Source: Cristatella mucedo (taxonomy: Eukaryota; Bryozoa; Phylactolaemata; Cristatellidae). Taken from it: a DNA stretch of 64,000 bases. The stretch is taken from positions 6,758,501 through 6,822,500 of the forward strand of contig WPIO01000013.1 in the NCBI GenBank assembly GCA_009760855.2, written 5' to 3'. This document shows, in pieces, positions 1 through 44,404 of this stretch. Position 1 is the stretch's first letter; every line of letters begins with the position of its first letter. The translations under genes and the position numbers were made by a program. The notes beneath the pieces are model-generated. The model made no database searches and had not been told where the DNA came from. It saw only the letters and a list, made by a program, of their open reading frames with translations.

Positions 1-458
1 CTCAAAAAATTCTTTAGATTTCAGGCATTATCTTCGGGTTGAATGCTGCAAACAGCACTAGAAAAAACTTATTTGTTCTTTCGTCTAAGAGGTAAGGAAA
101 TACTGCTCTTTCCAACACGGAACCAAAGCTTAGTTAGACCCTAAACATCAACATCGAATTCGTTGTCCTATTTCTCTGTCTGCTCACGACCAGGACGAGG
201 GCTGACATTGATGCCACCGTATCTGTCGTCCACATCAGATATCAGCAGAAAAAACCCACAGTGGATCTAGAACATCGATAATGCCTGCCATCGATAATGC
301 TGCTTAGCTCATCACCCTACCTATTTTTGGTCTTTTCTTCAGCAGGCGGTAGCACAAAAGTAAACAGTGATTGACCGTATACTTCTTAAGCTTGTTTACA
401 CGCTGCAGTTGACATGCTCGAAACACATAGCTGACCGTACAGGTGAGCAGACACTTAC

Positions 459-580
459 CAGACAGAGCATAGTCGCCAGGTCTACTTTCACTGTCTCGCA
501 CGAGGAATGAGCCATGACCGTTGGTCGGAAGGAGTAGCAGTTTTTCGGCCTCAATCCGCTTCACCTTGCCAAAGTACCAT
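459..580 (-). CDS. Src42A: Src-family tyrosine kinase, second coding exon (start of SH2)
   Basis: Exon between a GTGTAG acceptor (581-586) and a GTAAGT donor (453-458). Its first base A completes the Pro codon left open by exon 1 (CC+A), giving an exact SH3-SH2 linker, so the 7.8-kb intron 581-8345 is well supported. It encodes the SH2 start [16 protein letters not shown] and the phosphotyrosine-binding FLVRDSES (Arg of FLVR at about residue 172). It ends after YALS in phase 1, where Src genes usually have an exon boundary. The rest of SH2 and the kinase domain must lie left of the window; I found no further exon in 1-452. Confidence 0.93.
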
Positions 581-852
581 CTACACAAAGTGTTCACACA
601 TTGCACCATTGCTGTAAGCAGTGGCGCAAGCATGATGACAGAAAGCCGGGCAAGCAAACATGGGTGATCAAATGTTGAAGTGGATTCACCTAGCATCACT
701 CTGCGGCCAGCAGGCTATAAACAGTGAACAAATCTTACTCTCATTGCATGTCAGCAACATGAGCTGCCAAGGCTATTTAGGCTTGACAAGCCTATATTAT
801 CTATTAACTATTCTCTTTACTATACACAGTGATATAATAATATAAGTCACTT

Positions 853-980
853 GTCTAGCGCCCCAAGATAACTTAATCTCTATTCATGCACTTCACATAT
901 GCCTCAGGGCTCGAGCCCAAGACCTCCGCTCGACCTTGGTCGGGGCGAGCACCTTAACCACTGGACCAAACCAGCTTGGC
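853..980 (-). mobile_element. SINE-B (tRNA-derived with LINE-like tail)
   Basis: Reverse complement of the SINE-B consensus: head CCAAGCTGGTTTGGTCCAGT, GGTTAAGGTGCTCGCCCCGA, B-box-like GGGCTCGAGCCC, tail CATATGTGAAGTGCATGAAT. In Src intron 1. Confidence 0.88.
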
Positions 981-2552
981 GTAGTGTAGTTTACACTACA
1001 GATGTGGAACTTTAAGTCCTGTGTGGTTATCCACACGAAGCTTTGGACAAGACCTCATTTGTAAGCAAGATTCCAACAGCTGAGACAAGTTTCTTTGTAT
1101 GCAGTAAAGGCACAGTTCCTGTAGAGCTAGCGCAATAATAGTGGGATTGTAATGTATATGGGACATGCAACAAACACTTGTCATGCCGATGGCAAGACCA
1201 TTCAAAGTGGCCAGCCCTCACATGCAGGAGTCAGTTGTAGCCACAACAGTCGTGTAAGAAAGATGGCTGCAGCAACACTGGATCAACATCATACAATCAT
1301 TAGCTTTGTTAAAACTAGCTGCGTGCAACAAGAAGTACTGAACACGCGACAAAAAACAAATCGCTCACAGGAAACAAGTCATTCTGAATGCACTTTTCGA
1401 TTAATCGATAACCAAATTAAACACCCAAGTTATTAAGCATTTAAAACAGACTAGTTCCAGTCGTCTCTGCCATTCACCACTACAGTACACCAACTTAATT
1501 ATTTGTGATACATCCACATTAGTGGTCCACTGTCTGCATTCTTGGTCGAAGGTGCTGTAATTACAAAACCCAGCTATGAATGAGCCACACTGTATAGCTA
1601 TTGCCTCATTTTTGTTTTACCGTACGGCTGACGAGGGAGGAGGCAAAAACGATTTGTCGTCTGTCTAGACTCGAACACAATTATCGGGGGGGGGAACAGA
1701 GACAGAGACAGGCAGACAGACAGAGAGATAGCTGTTTCCACGTGGTGGATAGAGAAAAAATGCAAACAACATTTCGTGCACCAGTTCCACAGGGTAGAGT
1801 ATGATTCATAGCAACAACGCCTGACTCTTGCATGGTTCAAAATACACTATTTCATGCACACATATCAACAGTGCTGCATAAACAATGGACCTACCAAAGT
1901 TTAGTTGATAGCACACACACAGAGCCATATCTCGAGGCATTCAGGCAGCCAATCCCACAGGCTGCTGCACACTTTCACAGGAAATAGCCTCGACTATCAC
2001 TGCTCGAAACACCTATGATGCTCAATCCAGCTGGCTGGTAATCCTATATCATGATCACTAGTCAACACTCGATGCGAGCTACCGGTATAGAACAAAGTAG
2101 AGTGTACATTTTCGGCTGCTACGAACTCTATACCAGACTTTGGAGATAACCAAGTGAATAAATGGGATAGATGCCCAAGCCGGGAAGCTAACAGAGCAGG
2201 TGATCTTAGTTCTGCAATCAATATGATGCCAGCTGGCAATCTGCGGAGTAAGAGGGCAGGAATGCTTCACACCGTTAGGATCAACAACAAAAAACGTTCA
2301 AAATAACAAGTGTGTAAAAGTGACACAAACCTGCACTTGGCTTTGATACTTCTAAAAGCTTGCTTTACAAAGTAAAGCATACAATTCAAGAGGCAAAAGG
2401 AGAAATGTGAAAGGATCTGCGACTGGCCAAAAGTCGTGCTGCACAGAGACTGTTCATTTCTATCTGGACTACAGCATGGCCAGTTCGGAGGTAAACAAAG
2501 TAGAAAGCTTAAATGATGGAGAGCGGGGCATGTTCCCCTTCCATCCATCTTT

Positions 2553-2556
<4 letters not shown>

Positions 2557-2595
<39 letters not shown>
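2557..2595. repeat. (CT)n microsatellite
   Basis: About 39 bp in Src intron 1. Confidence 0.97.
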
Positions 2596-2598
<3 letters not shown>

Positions 2599-5500
2599 CT
2601 CTCCATATATATTTTTTTTCTGTCTCCCTGTATCTACCTGCAAAGAAATTGCACCCACTTAACACCATCACGGGAGTGTGCACACCAAACACTGCTCGCA
2701 AAGGCGCTCCAACTAGCAGGCAGCTGCAAGCCACCTGCTCCACATACACATGAGCATGGAGTTTGTCCCGAGGCTGTCATCCGTACTAATAAACAATCGA
2801 CAGCTCTACTCCACCTCGTTTAGCAGCAGTAAGTGTGTCTCGGGGGACCCGGTCAGCCGGGCAGAGCTCTCGTGACCACTGCATCGAGCTTTTTCAAGCA
2901 ATTCTTCAGCAGTTCCTGTGAAGCAGCCAGCCGGCCGGGGCTCCCTGGGAGGGCACCTACTCAGCAGAAGGCAGTAGCCCCCCCCCTTGTGATGGGAACT
3001 GGTTCAGACAGGCTTTGATCTTTCTTAGTCTTCCTGATTGCAAAAAACGGTACTACAACCTGCTCACACCAGCACAAACATCGGGCAAATAGCATCCACA
3101 TTCTGCAGCCGTGGTGCTGCCCCTATCGCCATGGGCATTGTTTGATAAGCTTGCCAAGCATTTACCCAGGGAGGGCTTGCTAGCTACTTGGTGGTGGCTC
3201 AGGTTACATACATACTGTGCACATTGGCTCGGCCAGAAGGCCTCAGACCATCACTTTCACAATTAGCTGGTACAGCCACTAGTGGCTGAGGGAGGGAAGC
3301 ACTAGACCGGTATTTATTTTGGAACTGATGATTGCTCCATCATTCGACCAAATCGTCATCCGGCAGGTTCACTTTGTGGTGAGGCCATCAGTTTTGCAAG
3401 TCAACTTGGGATTGGGACTGCCAGTTACACAAGGACATACAATACAGTACATTTGCCCTCTGCCTTCCTGCCATCAATAATCTCGAGAGTTCCGGAAGCA
3501 CAAGCACTTGCCGAAACGATTAACAGCCGATACTCCGAGGGGTGATGGCAGGAACAGGGCTAGCCTGTCAGCAGGTTGAAGACAGAGGGCAGAGGTCAAC
3601 ACCAGCTTTTTGCCTCACTGGTGCCTTTTCGAGCCCCCTTCCATTTACAGAGGCCAAGTGATCCACTGGCAATACTCACAGGATGCTGGCTCAGCATAAC
3701 GAGCCAAGGCCCAGGCAGAGAGCCAAGCAGGCTGCAATTGCATCAAAATGCACTGCTCGGATCGAACTTGTACAGCCAGCAGAGGGCACACACCTTGACC
3801 TAGCATACAACTACCGGAAGAGGCATAACCGGCTCCCTAGGAGCAGATTCGTTGTTTGCCTAGGGCACTCCTCAGCAGGAGACGCGTAAGGGTCCATCGG
3901 TTTGACCACTGCCTTTTCTGTTTACACGATTCCACTCGTCCTATAATCACTTGCATCCACCGATCAAGGCTGCACACACCTGATCACGTGCACACACATT
4001 CAGCTAAGGCTGGGAAGACTGGCTGTTAGTAGGGGTTCCCCTACTTGCATGGACCTGTCTGGCAGCCAATCAGCTTCCCTTCCGTCCACCACAGCCGGCA
4101 GAATGGTTGCAGCTTTGGACCCAGCTTGCAATTATAAATACATGCATTTATTCACACAGTACACACAGGAAATTGGCTGAAGCACTTCAGTAAAAATTTA
4201 ATGCCGAGGTTTTAAAGCCCTGCGGTGGATGACGAACGAACACCGGTCTCGACAGTTCGATCGGTATAGCACTGGACCTGTATCCCGGAGGCTGCTCGTC
4301 TGATACCCACTCGAGGTGAAATTCTTTTTCAGAGCTCCGTCTCGTAAGAGACGTCTTCTGGTCGCTCTGCATTCTGAAATCACAATGGGCATACACTACC
4401 ATTTTTGCCGGCTTTGCCCATGTTTCTTTCACTCTTGACAAACTAACATGGCACCACCAGTACGATGGAACAGACCGACTGAAAGAAAGCATGCTTCTTA
4501 CACAGTGGTGGTACAGTGGTGGCTATGGAGGATCTCAATATGAATGGCAAGCAAAGCCAGTTGCTGCTTTTCGATAGGAACCGGCCTGCTCCTCGGAGTC
4601 GTGGCTTCTTATCAAGCCTGACCAGAAGGCACATTAGGGTGGCCCTGCCTGTCTGCTTTCCATAGTTTTTGGTGGCATTTCCGACGAGAGCTTAACCTTC
4701 GAGCGTGTGCCGGTTAAAACGAGGGCTAAGGCATACCCAACATCTGCAAATTGCAGAAATACGGAAAACGATTGATTGAAAATTTTGAGCTGCCGGCTCG
4801 TTTGTCTGCAACTCACAAACTGGGCTACTTCGCACTCACCTCTTAGCAGGCTTGGAGAATCCTCAAGTCTTTCGAACTTGACAAGCACAAACCGAGCGGC
4901 AGGCATTAATTTTAAACGTTGAAAAACTGAGGCTGAGCCCAGACGAGGCTATCGAAGCCTCGGGTGCTTTCCATGGTGCTGACTATCATCGAGACAGGAA
5001 GTGGCAGGTGCCCGATGCCTATACCCAACAGGAACCGAGTGCACGATGCACCCCGGCCAACGATCCCAAGGTTATTAGTCATTACGATCGACACGATCGA
5101 ACTTGAGGCAGCTGCCTGCTACCTGCCACCTGCTGCAGGTAGGTGCACTTGGCCGGCTGACACGAGACACCACCGTGCCTGTGCTTCCGAACATCTCGTG
5201 CAACCAACGCCGAAAACCCCGGGGAGAAGGGGGCAGGAAGCAAAAGCAAGGAAGGAGAGTGGAGAAGGGAGGGGAGCCTTGGACTGTCTGGAGGGGGAGT
5301 GGGTGGGTGGGTGCCCCCCCATCAAGCCCCTACAGCCTTTCCATGCTTGGCAGCCTCTGGCACGTCTGGTACCCACCGTGGCTTCACCCTGGCTACATCG
5401 CTGTCTGCCACCGACAACCAGCCACCAATCGAAGTCATGTAAGAAAGGGCAGATACCAACTAGCCAGCTAGTCAGCATGTGGCTAGCGAATATCCGGTCA

Positions 5501-5789
5501 CCGTGGGTGACCGGAGGCGATCAGCTGTAAGAGCTGTCCAGCGTGCAATCATACGAGCCTGCACCCATCGACGGTCGCTTGCAAGCGCCAGCCAGCTGCT
5601 GCTAGACGGCTGGCCTCGAGCACAGGGGAGGGGTTGTGCCACAGTTTGATCGTGCAAACAAAGCAACTTCAAGGCAACTAAAGCCGGCTCCTGAAAAAGC
5701 AAATGCATATACAGGGTGGTTAGCAAGTTCTGACGTCATTGGAAGAGCCTACAAGCAGAACATGTTAACTTAAGCATGGCATGTCATTT

Positions 5790-5911
5790 GCCTAGCGCCT
5801 GGATTGAGAACTGTATCTCTATCCAGGTACTTCTTTACATAAGACACAGGGCTCGAGCCTGGTCGACCTTCGTCCTTAAAGGTGAGCACTTTACCCCTTG
5901 GCCAAACCAGG
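5790..5911 (-). mobile_element. SINE-B, diverged
   Basis: CCTGGTTTGGCCAAGGGGTA and CAGGCTCGAGCCC on the minus strand, ending in the GCGCTAGGC tail. In Src intron 1. Confidence 0.8.
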
Positions 5912-6099
5912 GCAGGGCATAGTTTTCTTATAAAACAGTAGACCAAGGTCGCAGCATAGTATAAATAGCTCATAGGTTTGATAAGCACTGCCTTTTACTG
6001 TGCTCTGCAGTTTTTATGGTAATATATACAATTCCCGTGCAAACCACACCCACTGTTAACTATGTGAAACATCCGATCAACGGTCAGAAAACCAAGGTC

Positions 6100-6625
6100 C
6101 AAAGAATGAACAAACACCACTAACCCCATTTGCATGCTGACCCTGTGCCCCTAACCATGTTATTCATTTTGTTTGCTTATCAAGTTTGATTTTACTGGTG
6201 AGCCGTGATGGCACACTAGGTAAAGCGGTTGCTTTCACGACGTCGGGCCCGAGGTCGTGGGTTCGATTCCTGCGGTGGGCGATCCTTTATCGTCACTGCA
6301 AGCGGTGGTGATAGCCGTAAAGGCTCTTCTGTCGCTATACAAAATGAGGCTGTTTAATCAGCTAGGATTTACTCACCATTTAATTGCATTTCCCTTTGCA
6401 GCAAATGTAAAGCGCCTAGAGAGAGATTAAGTTCTCTGAGGGCGCTTTATCAAGTGCATTATTATTATTACAGATTGGCCCGAGAACCTGCAGACGACGT
6501 GGCAGCAAAATTTCTAAAATTAAATGATAAAACCAACTTACTAGTTATGGGCAAACCAAGTGGGATTCAGAAATTGGAAAGGCTGACGCTCAAAATCGGC
6601 TCTGCCAGCATATCTCCTGATGGAG
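6100..6625 (+). mobile_element. LINE 3'UTR split by a SINE, followed by an RT scrap
   Basis: 6100-6197 and 6371-6470 are the two halves of the LINE 3' end (GCATGCTGACCCTGTGC ... GTAAAGCGCCTAGAGAGAG ... ATTATTATTATTA), separated by a SINE-A. At 6476-6625 a second LINE piece encodes AKFLKLNDKTNLLVMGKPSG and ERLTLKIGSASISPD, out of normal order, so it is a separate insertion or rearrangement. Confidence 0.85.
6197..6370 (+). mobile_element. SINE-A (tRNA-derived), nested in LINE tail
   Basis: tRNA-like head GAGCCGTGATGGCACACTAG (A-box region) and GGTTCGATTCC (B box, 6260-6270), then the body GCGATCCTTTATCG, TGATAGCCGTAAAGGCTC and end GGCTGTTTAATCAGCTAGG. Flanked by GATTTTACT and GATTTACT, a likely target-site duplication inside the LINE 3'UTR. 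Confidence 0.9.
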
Positions 6626-8345
6626 AGAGGGAGGCAATCTCTAACGAATCGGCTCTTGCACTCTTCGTGCTATGATGCCAGTGAGAATGGCAGAAGACTA
6701 AGAAGATTCTAGAGAGAGCATTCGGGTAAGAGCGAGTGACGATCAAGAGATGTAGGAGCAACAACGCTCTTTGAGCATAACCGAAAGAATTTTAAACTTT
6801 CAAATGCACACATACGAGTGCAAGCGCGACTATCCACACGTGGGCAAGATGGATATTGAAGCCATATGTACTTTATGATGTGTTTCTTTGAGCACACAGC
6901 AGCATCCCATGTGACGTTTCATATGCAAGCACGATGAAGTTGGCATAGCTCATTAACGTGGTAGCAAAGTTCACAGAAGCCAGCAAATCTGTGCACTGTG
7001 CATCAGAGCCAGCAGCCAAGGTGCTGACTGCATCATTAGTAAGATAGCCATTCGGCCCCTTTTGCCATATGCTCAGCACGTTTGCACTACATGACCTTGG
7101 CAGACAGACTGCCTAAACTAGTCCGACCCGACTGGATCCAGACCTAACAGTAACCACATTCAGGTGGGAGACCCAGAACCCAACCGAAAAAAGGTCACCC
7201 TTCCCCTCCCGGTTTAGTAACTCAAAACAAACAAGAATTAGCATATTCTAAGTGAACTGGCAGCATCTGGCATGTGGTGCCGAGGCGGCAGCCAATAAAT
7301 ACCCTTTATAGCTGGCCAGAAGGGGAGGGGAGCATAGTGGTTACTGGTCAATGCCTACAGATCCTAGTCAAATTAAGTAATCAATAACATCTTGTTGAAT
7401 CATGGGAGCCCAGTGTGTGATACCCTTGCTGCTAGGTGAGCTAATAGATATCCCCCAATTGCCGAGCCACTTGTTCATGTCCTAGAAGATCTGAACTATA
7501 AACACACACATTCACGCACACAGTCAGCATAAACAGTGCGAAGGATTTTTGATCGGCATAGACTCCTTGCTAACAAGGAGTCCAGGCTGGGCAGTATGAA
7601 ATTACAACGAAGGAAGGACAGGAAGGAGTGGTTCCACTAAGAAAAATCCATCTTAGTAACAGGGCTTCTACCCCAGACATGGGAAGGTTCACACATCGTC
7701 CCGGTGTCGGCCACGGCGGTAACACACCAAGATATTATGCTTTCGATACAAACAAGAAGACCCACAACACGCGTGCTTTGCAATTCAGTCCACAGTAATC
7801 ACAGGGCGACACTTTGGAGAACAAGGATGAATGGGGGCCCAGAGGAGAACAATACGAGGCAGCTCAGAGGACGGACGGCTCGTCAGTCTCTCGGTGGGGA
7901 CCGTCAAGACCCTGCTGCATATTCGAATGAAAAGGGTGCAGGATGGAGCCAGCTTGACTGACAGCACAGTACTCGTCGATGGGCGATCTCTGGCACCGGT
8001 CGAACGTCGTGCGACCAACAGCTGGTTGCCCTCGAATGCCAAGAAGACCCTGCCGATCTCGCTCGACACTGGGTGGGTGCGATCGCTGCACAGGCCGCAC
8101 TACACACTCCTAGGCGGTGCAAGCGAAGTTGCTAATGCACCGAGCAATAATGGCTGGCTTGGACACACAAGGAGACATCTAGCGCAAGACGCCAAGCGCC
8201 CCCCCCCCACAATGAGCGCCAATGGACTAGCACTGGGGAGGTGCCACGGTCGAGCCACGACGGACTGGAGGGGGGGGGGGCGGACGAACAGGCCGCCGGA
8301 GATGCACCGCTTGATGCTGCGGCGTTAGCGCCACGCGATGCTTAC

Positions 8346-8776
8346 GGTTCCGACTCGAGGCTCTTCAGTCGGGCCACGTAGTTGGCCGGTATGTAGCCCC
8401 TTCTCTGCGTGTGCCGCGACTGGGCGTACCACCAGTCGGCCTGGGAGCTGTTGACGATGTCCAGGAGCTCCCCTTTCCTGATGCTGAGATCTTCCGAAGT
8501 CCTCGCCTCGTAGTCGTACAAGGCCACGTAGACGATCGCAGCAGCCGCCGCCGCCGCGCACGCCCACTCTGGATCCTGGCCCCTCCGCCCGGCGGTGCTT
8601 CTCGTCTTGCGCGAGGCCGCGCCGCCGCCGCCGCAGCCGCTGCCTTTGGTCGGCGTAGCGCCGGGCGCGTTCGGCCCGAAAGGTCGGCGGCCTCCGGGCG
8701 ACTCGTCGGCACCGCTGACCGCCGGCGTGCTCGCGGCCGCGCGTCCGCCGTCCTCGGCGCTCGTGCAGCTCCCCAT
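8346..8776 (-). CDS. Src42A: Src-family tyrosine kinase, first coding exon (N-terminus + SH3)
   Basis: First coding exon of a membrane-associated non-receptor tyrosine kinase. The start at 8776 is chosen because the protein then begins MGSCTS, a classic N-myristoylation signal with a Cys that could be palmitoylated. Residues 1-80 are a low-complexity Gly/Ala/Pro/Arg 'unique' region ending in a run of Ala. Residues 81-138 are an SH3 domain with ALYDYEA (85-91), the WW pair (115-116) and YIPANYVA (128-135). The exon ends at a GTAAGC donor (8340-8345) in phase 2. The SH3-SH2 linker reads [13 protein letters not shown] across the next junction, which from memory fits Drosophila Src42A and vertebrate FRK better than vertebrate SRC. 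An in-frame ATG further upstream (8998) would bury the myristoylation site and is rejected. The family call is firm; the Src42A/FRK subgroup is likely but untested. Confidence 0.92.
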
Positions 8777-9153
8777 GAGCGACCCCGCTAGCAGGCTGCG
8801 CGACGGCATACGCGTAATCGCCCGTTCGCTCGGAGGCGGCGGCGTCCTGCGGCTGCGGCGGCGCGCACCATGGTCGCGGTTGAGCGCGGGCGCGCCACCC
8901 AGCGGACGACCCGACGGCAGCGGATTCGGCCTAGTTGCGAGACGGGTTGCGGGCCGCGCCGCCAGCCGGAACTCGCCCGCCCGTCGAAGCGCGAGCAACC
9001 GGGGCGGATTCGACGCGACGCCCGCGCGCGCAGCAGGCTGCTATAAATATTTACCTTCGTAAGGAAGGAGAGCTCTCCAGGATTACTGCGCACGCAGCAG
9101 CCAATGGGCGTCGGTGCCGGATACGCGCAGCCCTGCGAATAGTAGTAATACAT
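8777..9153. promoter_or_regulatory. Divergent promoter between Src-family kinase and EPS15
   Basis: The two start codons (8776 minus, 9154 plus) are only 377 bp apart, so both promoters and 5'UTRs share this interval. It is very GC- and CpG-rich (many CGCG and GCGG motifs), as expected of a CpG-island promoter. Near its middle is an AT-rich core, TATAAATATTTA (9042-9053), whose inner TAAATATTTA is a perfect palindrome. It therefore offers a TATA-like element to both strands: 112 bp before the EPS15 ATG and 277 bp before the Src ATG. A CCAAT motif lies at about 9100. Bidirectional use is inferred from the layout. Confidence 0.75.
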
Positions 9154-41780
<32,627 letters not shown>

Positions 41781-43450
41781 CGTTCGTCGACGACACGTTG
41801 CTTCTGCCTACCTGGACTGCTAACGATGCCAATGAGCGGCTTGGACGATGCCGGCATCGCCTGGCGAGCTCGCGCCCATGCGCGCCCGAGTGCGCGCCTG
41901 CGCCGTGAGCGGACCGCTGCCGTCGCTTTGGCTGTTCGCCAACTGCTGCAGCGCCACCTGCTGCTCGAAGGTGGCGCTGCGGCCTCCGCCTGCTGCCGGG
42001 TCTGTGCCACTGTCCCAGCTGCGCCAGTGGCTCATGTGAGCGCCTGCGGTTTTGGCTGCTCTCTGTCATTCACCTGCAACTGGCTGGTGCATTTGCCAGC
42101 CGAGCGGCGAGCGGCTGTCAGACACGTGTCACTCTCAGCTTCAAGACCTGTCGTGCTGCCTGCGGCTGAATGGCCCAGAATGTATTGTAGCTGCTACAAG
42201 TACTGTTGGTGTCCCCTGCTGCTCGGGTGGATTGAATGCGTTGTGCAGCAGCAATGATGCTTGTGATAACATGCTTCTCTTTAATGACCGTCTTTGTTAC
42301 GTAGCGTTCTCTTCTCGGCTAGGATACTGGCTCTGCTTCCAGCTAGCCCCGCTGCCAGCGGAGGTGTGCTAGCAGCAGCTGCTGTCTTCAGCAGCAGCTG
42401 GCCACGTCTAATGCACTAGTGCTAAAGTTCTAAGCCAGCTTTTACCGATGTAAATAGATTTCTCCTCAAATCAGGCATGCGCACACCTGCATACCCCTCT
42501 ACTCTCCTCAAGTCGTGCCTGGCTTGTTACTGGCCCTATGTTTTGCTTTACAATCCTATTACGTTGTCTGGTGCCTGGATATTGTGAACTGTTGTATTCA
42601 CGAAGCTATCCTAAAAATTAGCAGAAGGGGGCAAGCAGCAAGAAAAGCAGCTGGCAGCTGGTCAGATGGGTCAGGATACCGAATATCTCGAGTGGGAGAA
42701 TGTTCTCCATTTACAGTCGACTCATTCACAGCAATTTAGTGCTTCTTACTTGTAAGATAACTGGATAGATCGAATTTGTTTTGGCGTATTCATGTGGCCA
42801 GATTACGAATGCACATCGGCTGTCTGATAGGACCTTTTTAAAATGCAGTCCCAGTGTAGGTAGACGCCTGTTGACCTCGCCGGGGATGCTAACAGCTTGA
42901 TGGTGATTAATGTCGTTTCTTTTTCTTGACCATGGACATAATGGCTGGCTGCCTCAGTTGAAAGTCGGCTGCCCAACTCCCTGCCAGCAATTCTGGCAAA
43001 AGGTCTTGATTGGTAAAACAGATCCTCGGAGCCAGTGGAGGTAAGTCGGGCATGCTATGTGTCGAAGCTTCGTCTGGTCTATCGTGCTGTTATTGTTCAG
43101 TCCAGCTGGAATATACGAAACTATGACACATGTCGTGTTAATACCAACTATTTTAAACAGCTCTGCAAATTCATTTGGTTGTCCAATTAGTTTCGAGTAG
43201 CTCTTGCAACTTTCTAAACTTTCAGAGCTTAGTCGGCATTGCACGGGTCATTTTCGGAGCCACCGAAAGGAGGCCAGTGAGACCAGCCAGATTGCCGATT
43301 GGTCAAATTCTTTTGAGTTTGGGGGTTCAGATCCGGCTCCCGGCAAAGTCTGGTCAATTCAGAGCTGTCTCCTTGGTTTTTGCTGGCCCGTCGTGGCACT
43401 CAAGCAAGCCGGCCCATTGTATGTAAAGCTAGGTTAAAACAGGCCAAGAC
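41781..43450. other. EPS15 3'UTR and intergenic sequence
   Basis: 41781-42060 is GC-rich like the preceding exons and probably 3'UTR. No AATAAA is evident nearby. 42060-43450 shows no gene or repeat I recognise. Confidence 0.45.
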
Positions 43451-43595
43451 GCCTCGCTGGTTTGGCCCAGTGGTTAAAGTGCTCGCCTTGACCAAGGTCT
43501 GGCCAAGGTCGTGGGCTCCAGCCCCGTGGCATATGTGAAGCGCCTGAATAGAGATTAAGTTCTCTTAGGGCGCTATACAAATGAATTATATTATT
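43451..43595 (+). mobile_element. SINE-B
   Basis: CTCGCTGGTTTGGCCCAGTG, GGGCTCCAGCCCCGTGGC, GTGAAGCGCCTGAATAGAG and TTAGGGCGCTATACAAATG. Intergenic. Confidence 0.9.
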
Positions 43596-43853
43596 TTATT
43601 AAGACTGCAACCTATTAGTTACATGAGAGGATGTGCATGCTCTCGTTCGTGCATGTGCTCATTAGTTTGTGTTCGCTAATGTTAGTTTGTTTGTATATGT
43701 GTGTTTTGTTTGCCTGCATGAGCTTGCCTTTGCGGTCTTAAGTGAGGCATTTCGAGTGTGACTGCATACAGATCTAGGAACAGAAGGAATATTGTATAAA
43801 CCTGGTAAAGGCTTACCTCATCTGTCAGTCAGCCGGGTTTTGGGAGGCATGGG

Positions 43854-44039
43854 TTAGCCGTGATGGCACACTAGGTAAGGCAGTTGCTTTCACGGCCTCG
43901 GTCCCGAGGTTGTGGGTTCGATTCCTGCGGCGGGGCGATCCTTTATCGCCACTGCAAGCGGTGGTGATAGCCGTAAAGGCTCTTCTGTCGCTATACAAAA
44001 GAGGCTGTTGAATCAGCTAGGATTTATTTATTTATTTAT
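43854..44039 (+). mobile_element. SINE-A, full length
   Basis: Same head, B box GGTTCGATTCC, body and end as the copy at 6197, finishing in a (TTTA)n tail. Intergenic, about 260 bp downstream of a SINE-B. Confidence 0.9.
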
Positions 44040-44404
44040 GGGTTGTCAGGTGATGTAAGCCAGGCAAGGTCAGTTTACAAAAAGATGTATCGGATGCCAA
44101 AAGATGTGTTCATGTGGTCACCGAAAGAAGGCTCGCCAAATAATGGCAACCACGGGGCTCTCGAGCATGCTTAATCCAGTCTCATTAGATGGAGTTGTCA
44201 CGTAGCACATGGTTTCTCTTCTATATTAAGTTTGCTGTAGCCTTCACATCTGATATGGTGTGGCTACGGTAAATTTCTTAGTTATCCACATGAAAGTCTA
44301 AGCGATGATACATGAAGCAATTAAAAACTTATGGTAATCGCAGATCTGAAGCATATGAATCTTGTGCAGCTCTAGCTGCATGTATCAATGAGATCCCCTA
44401 CCTG

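Larger units (their letters stand above)
581..8345 (-). other. Src intron 1 (7.8 kb)
   Basis: No exon of any recognisable protein was found on either strand. It holds SINE-B copies (853-980, 5790-5911), a (CT)n run (2557-2595), a LINE 3' tail with a nested SINE-A (6100-6470) and a LINE RT scrap (6476-6625). The rest (981-2556, 2596-5789, 6626-8345) shows nothing I recognise. The block 7800-8330 becomes GC-rich towards exon 1, and the open frames there match no family I know. Confidence 0.7.

Noticed and set aside
6197-6290. tRNA gene
   Set aside because: Has A/B-box-like promoter motifs but no convincing cloverleaf and continues into a SINE body; similar copies recur across the window.
8342-8998. 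Longer Src start at 8998
   Set aside because: Adds an Arg/Ala-rich leader translated from the CpG promoter and would abolish the MGSC myristoylation start.
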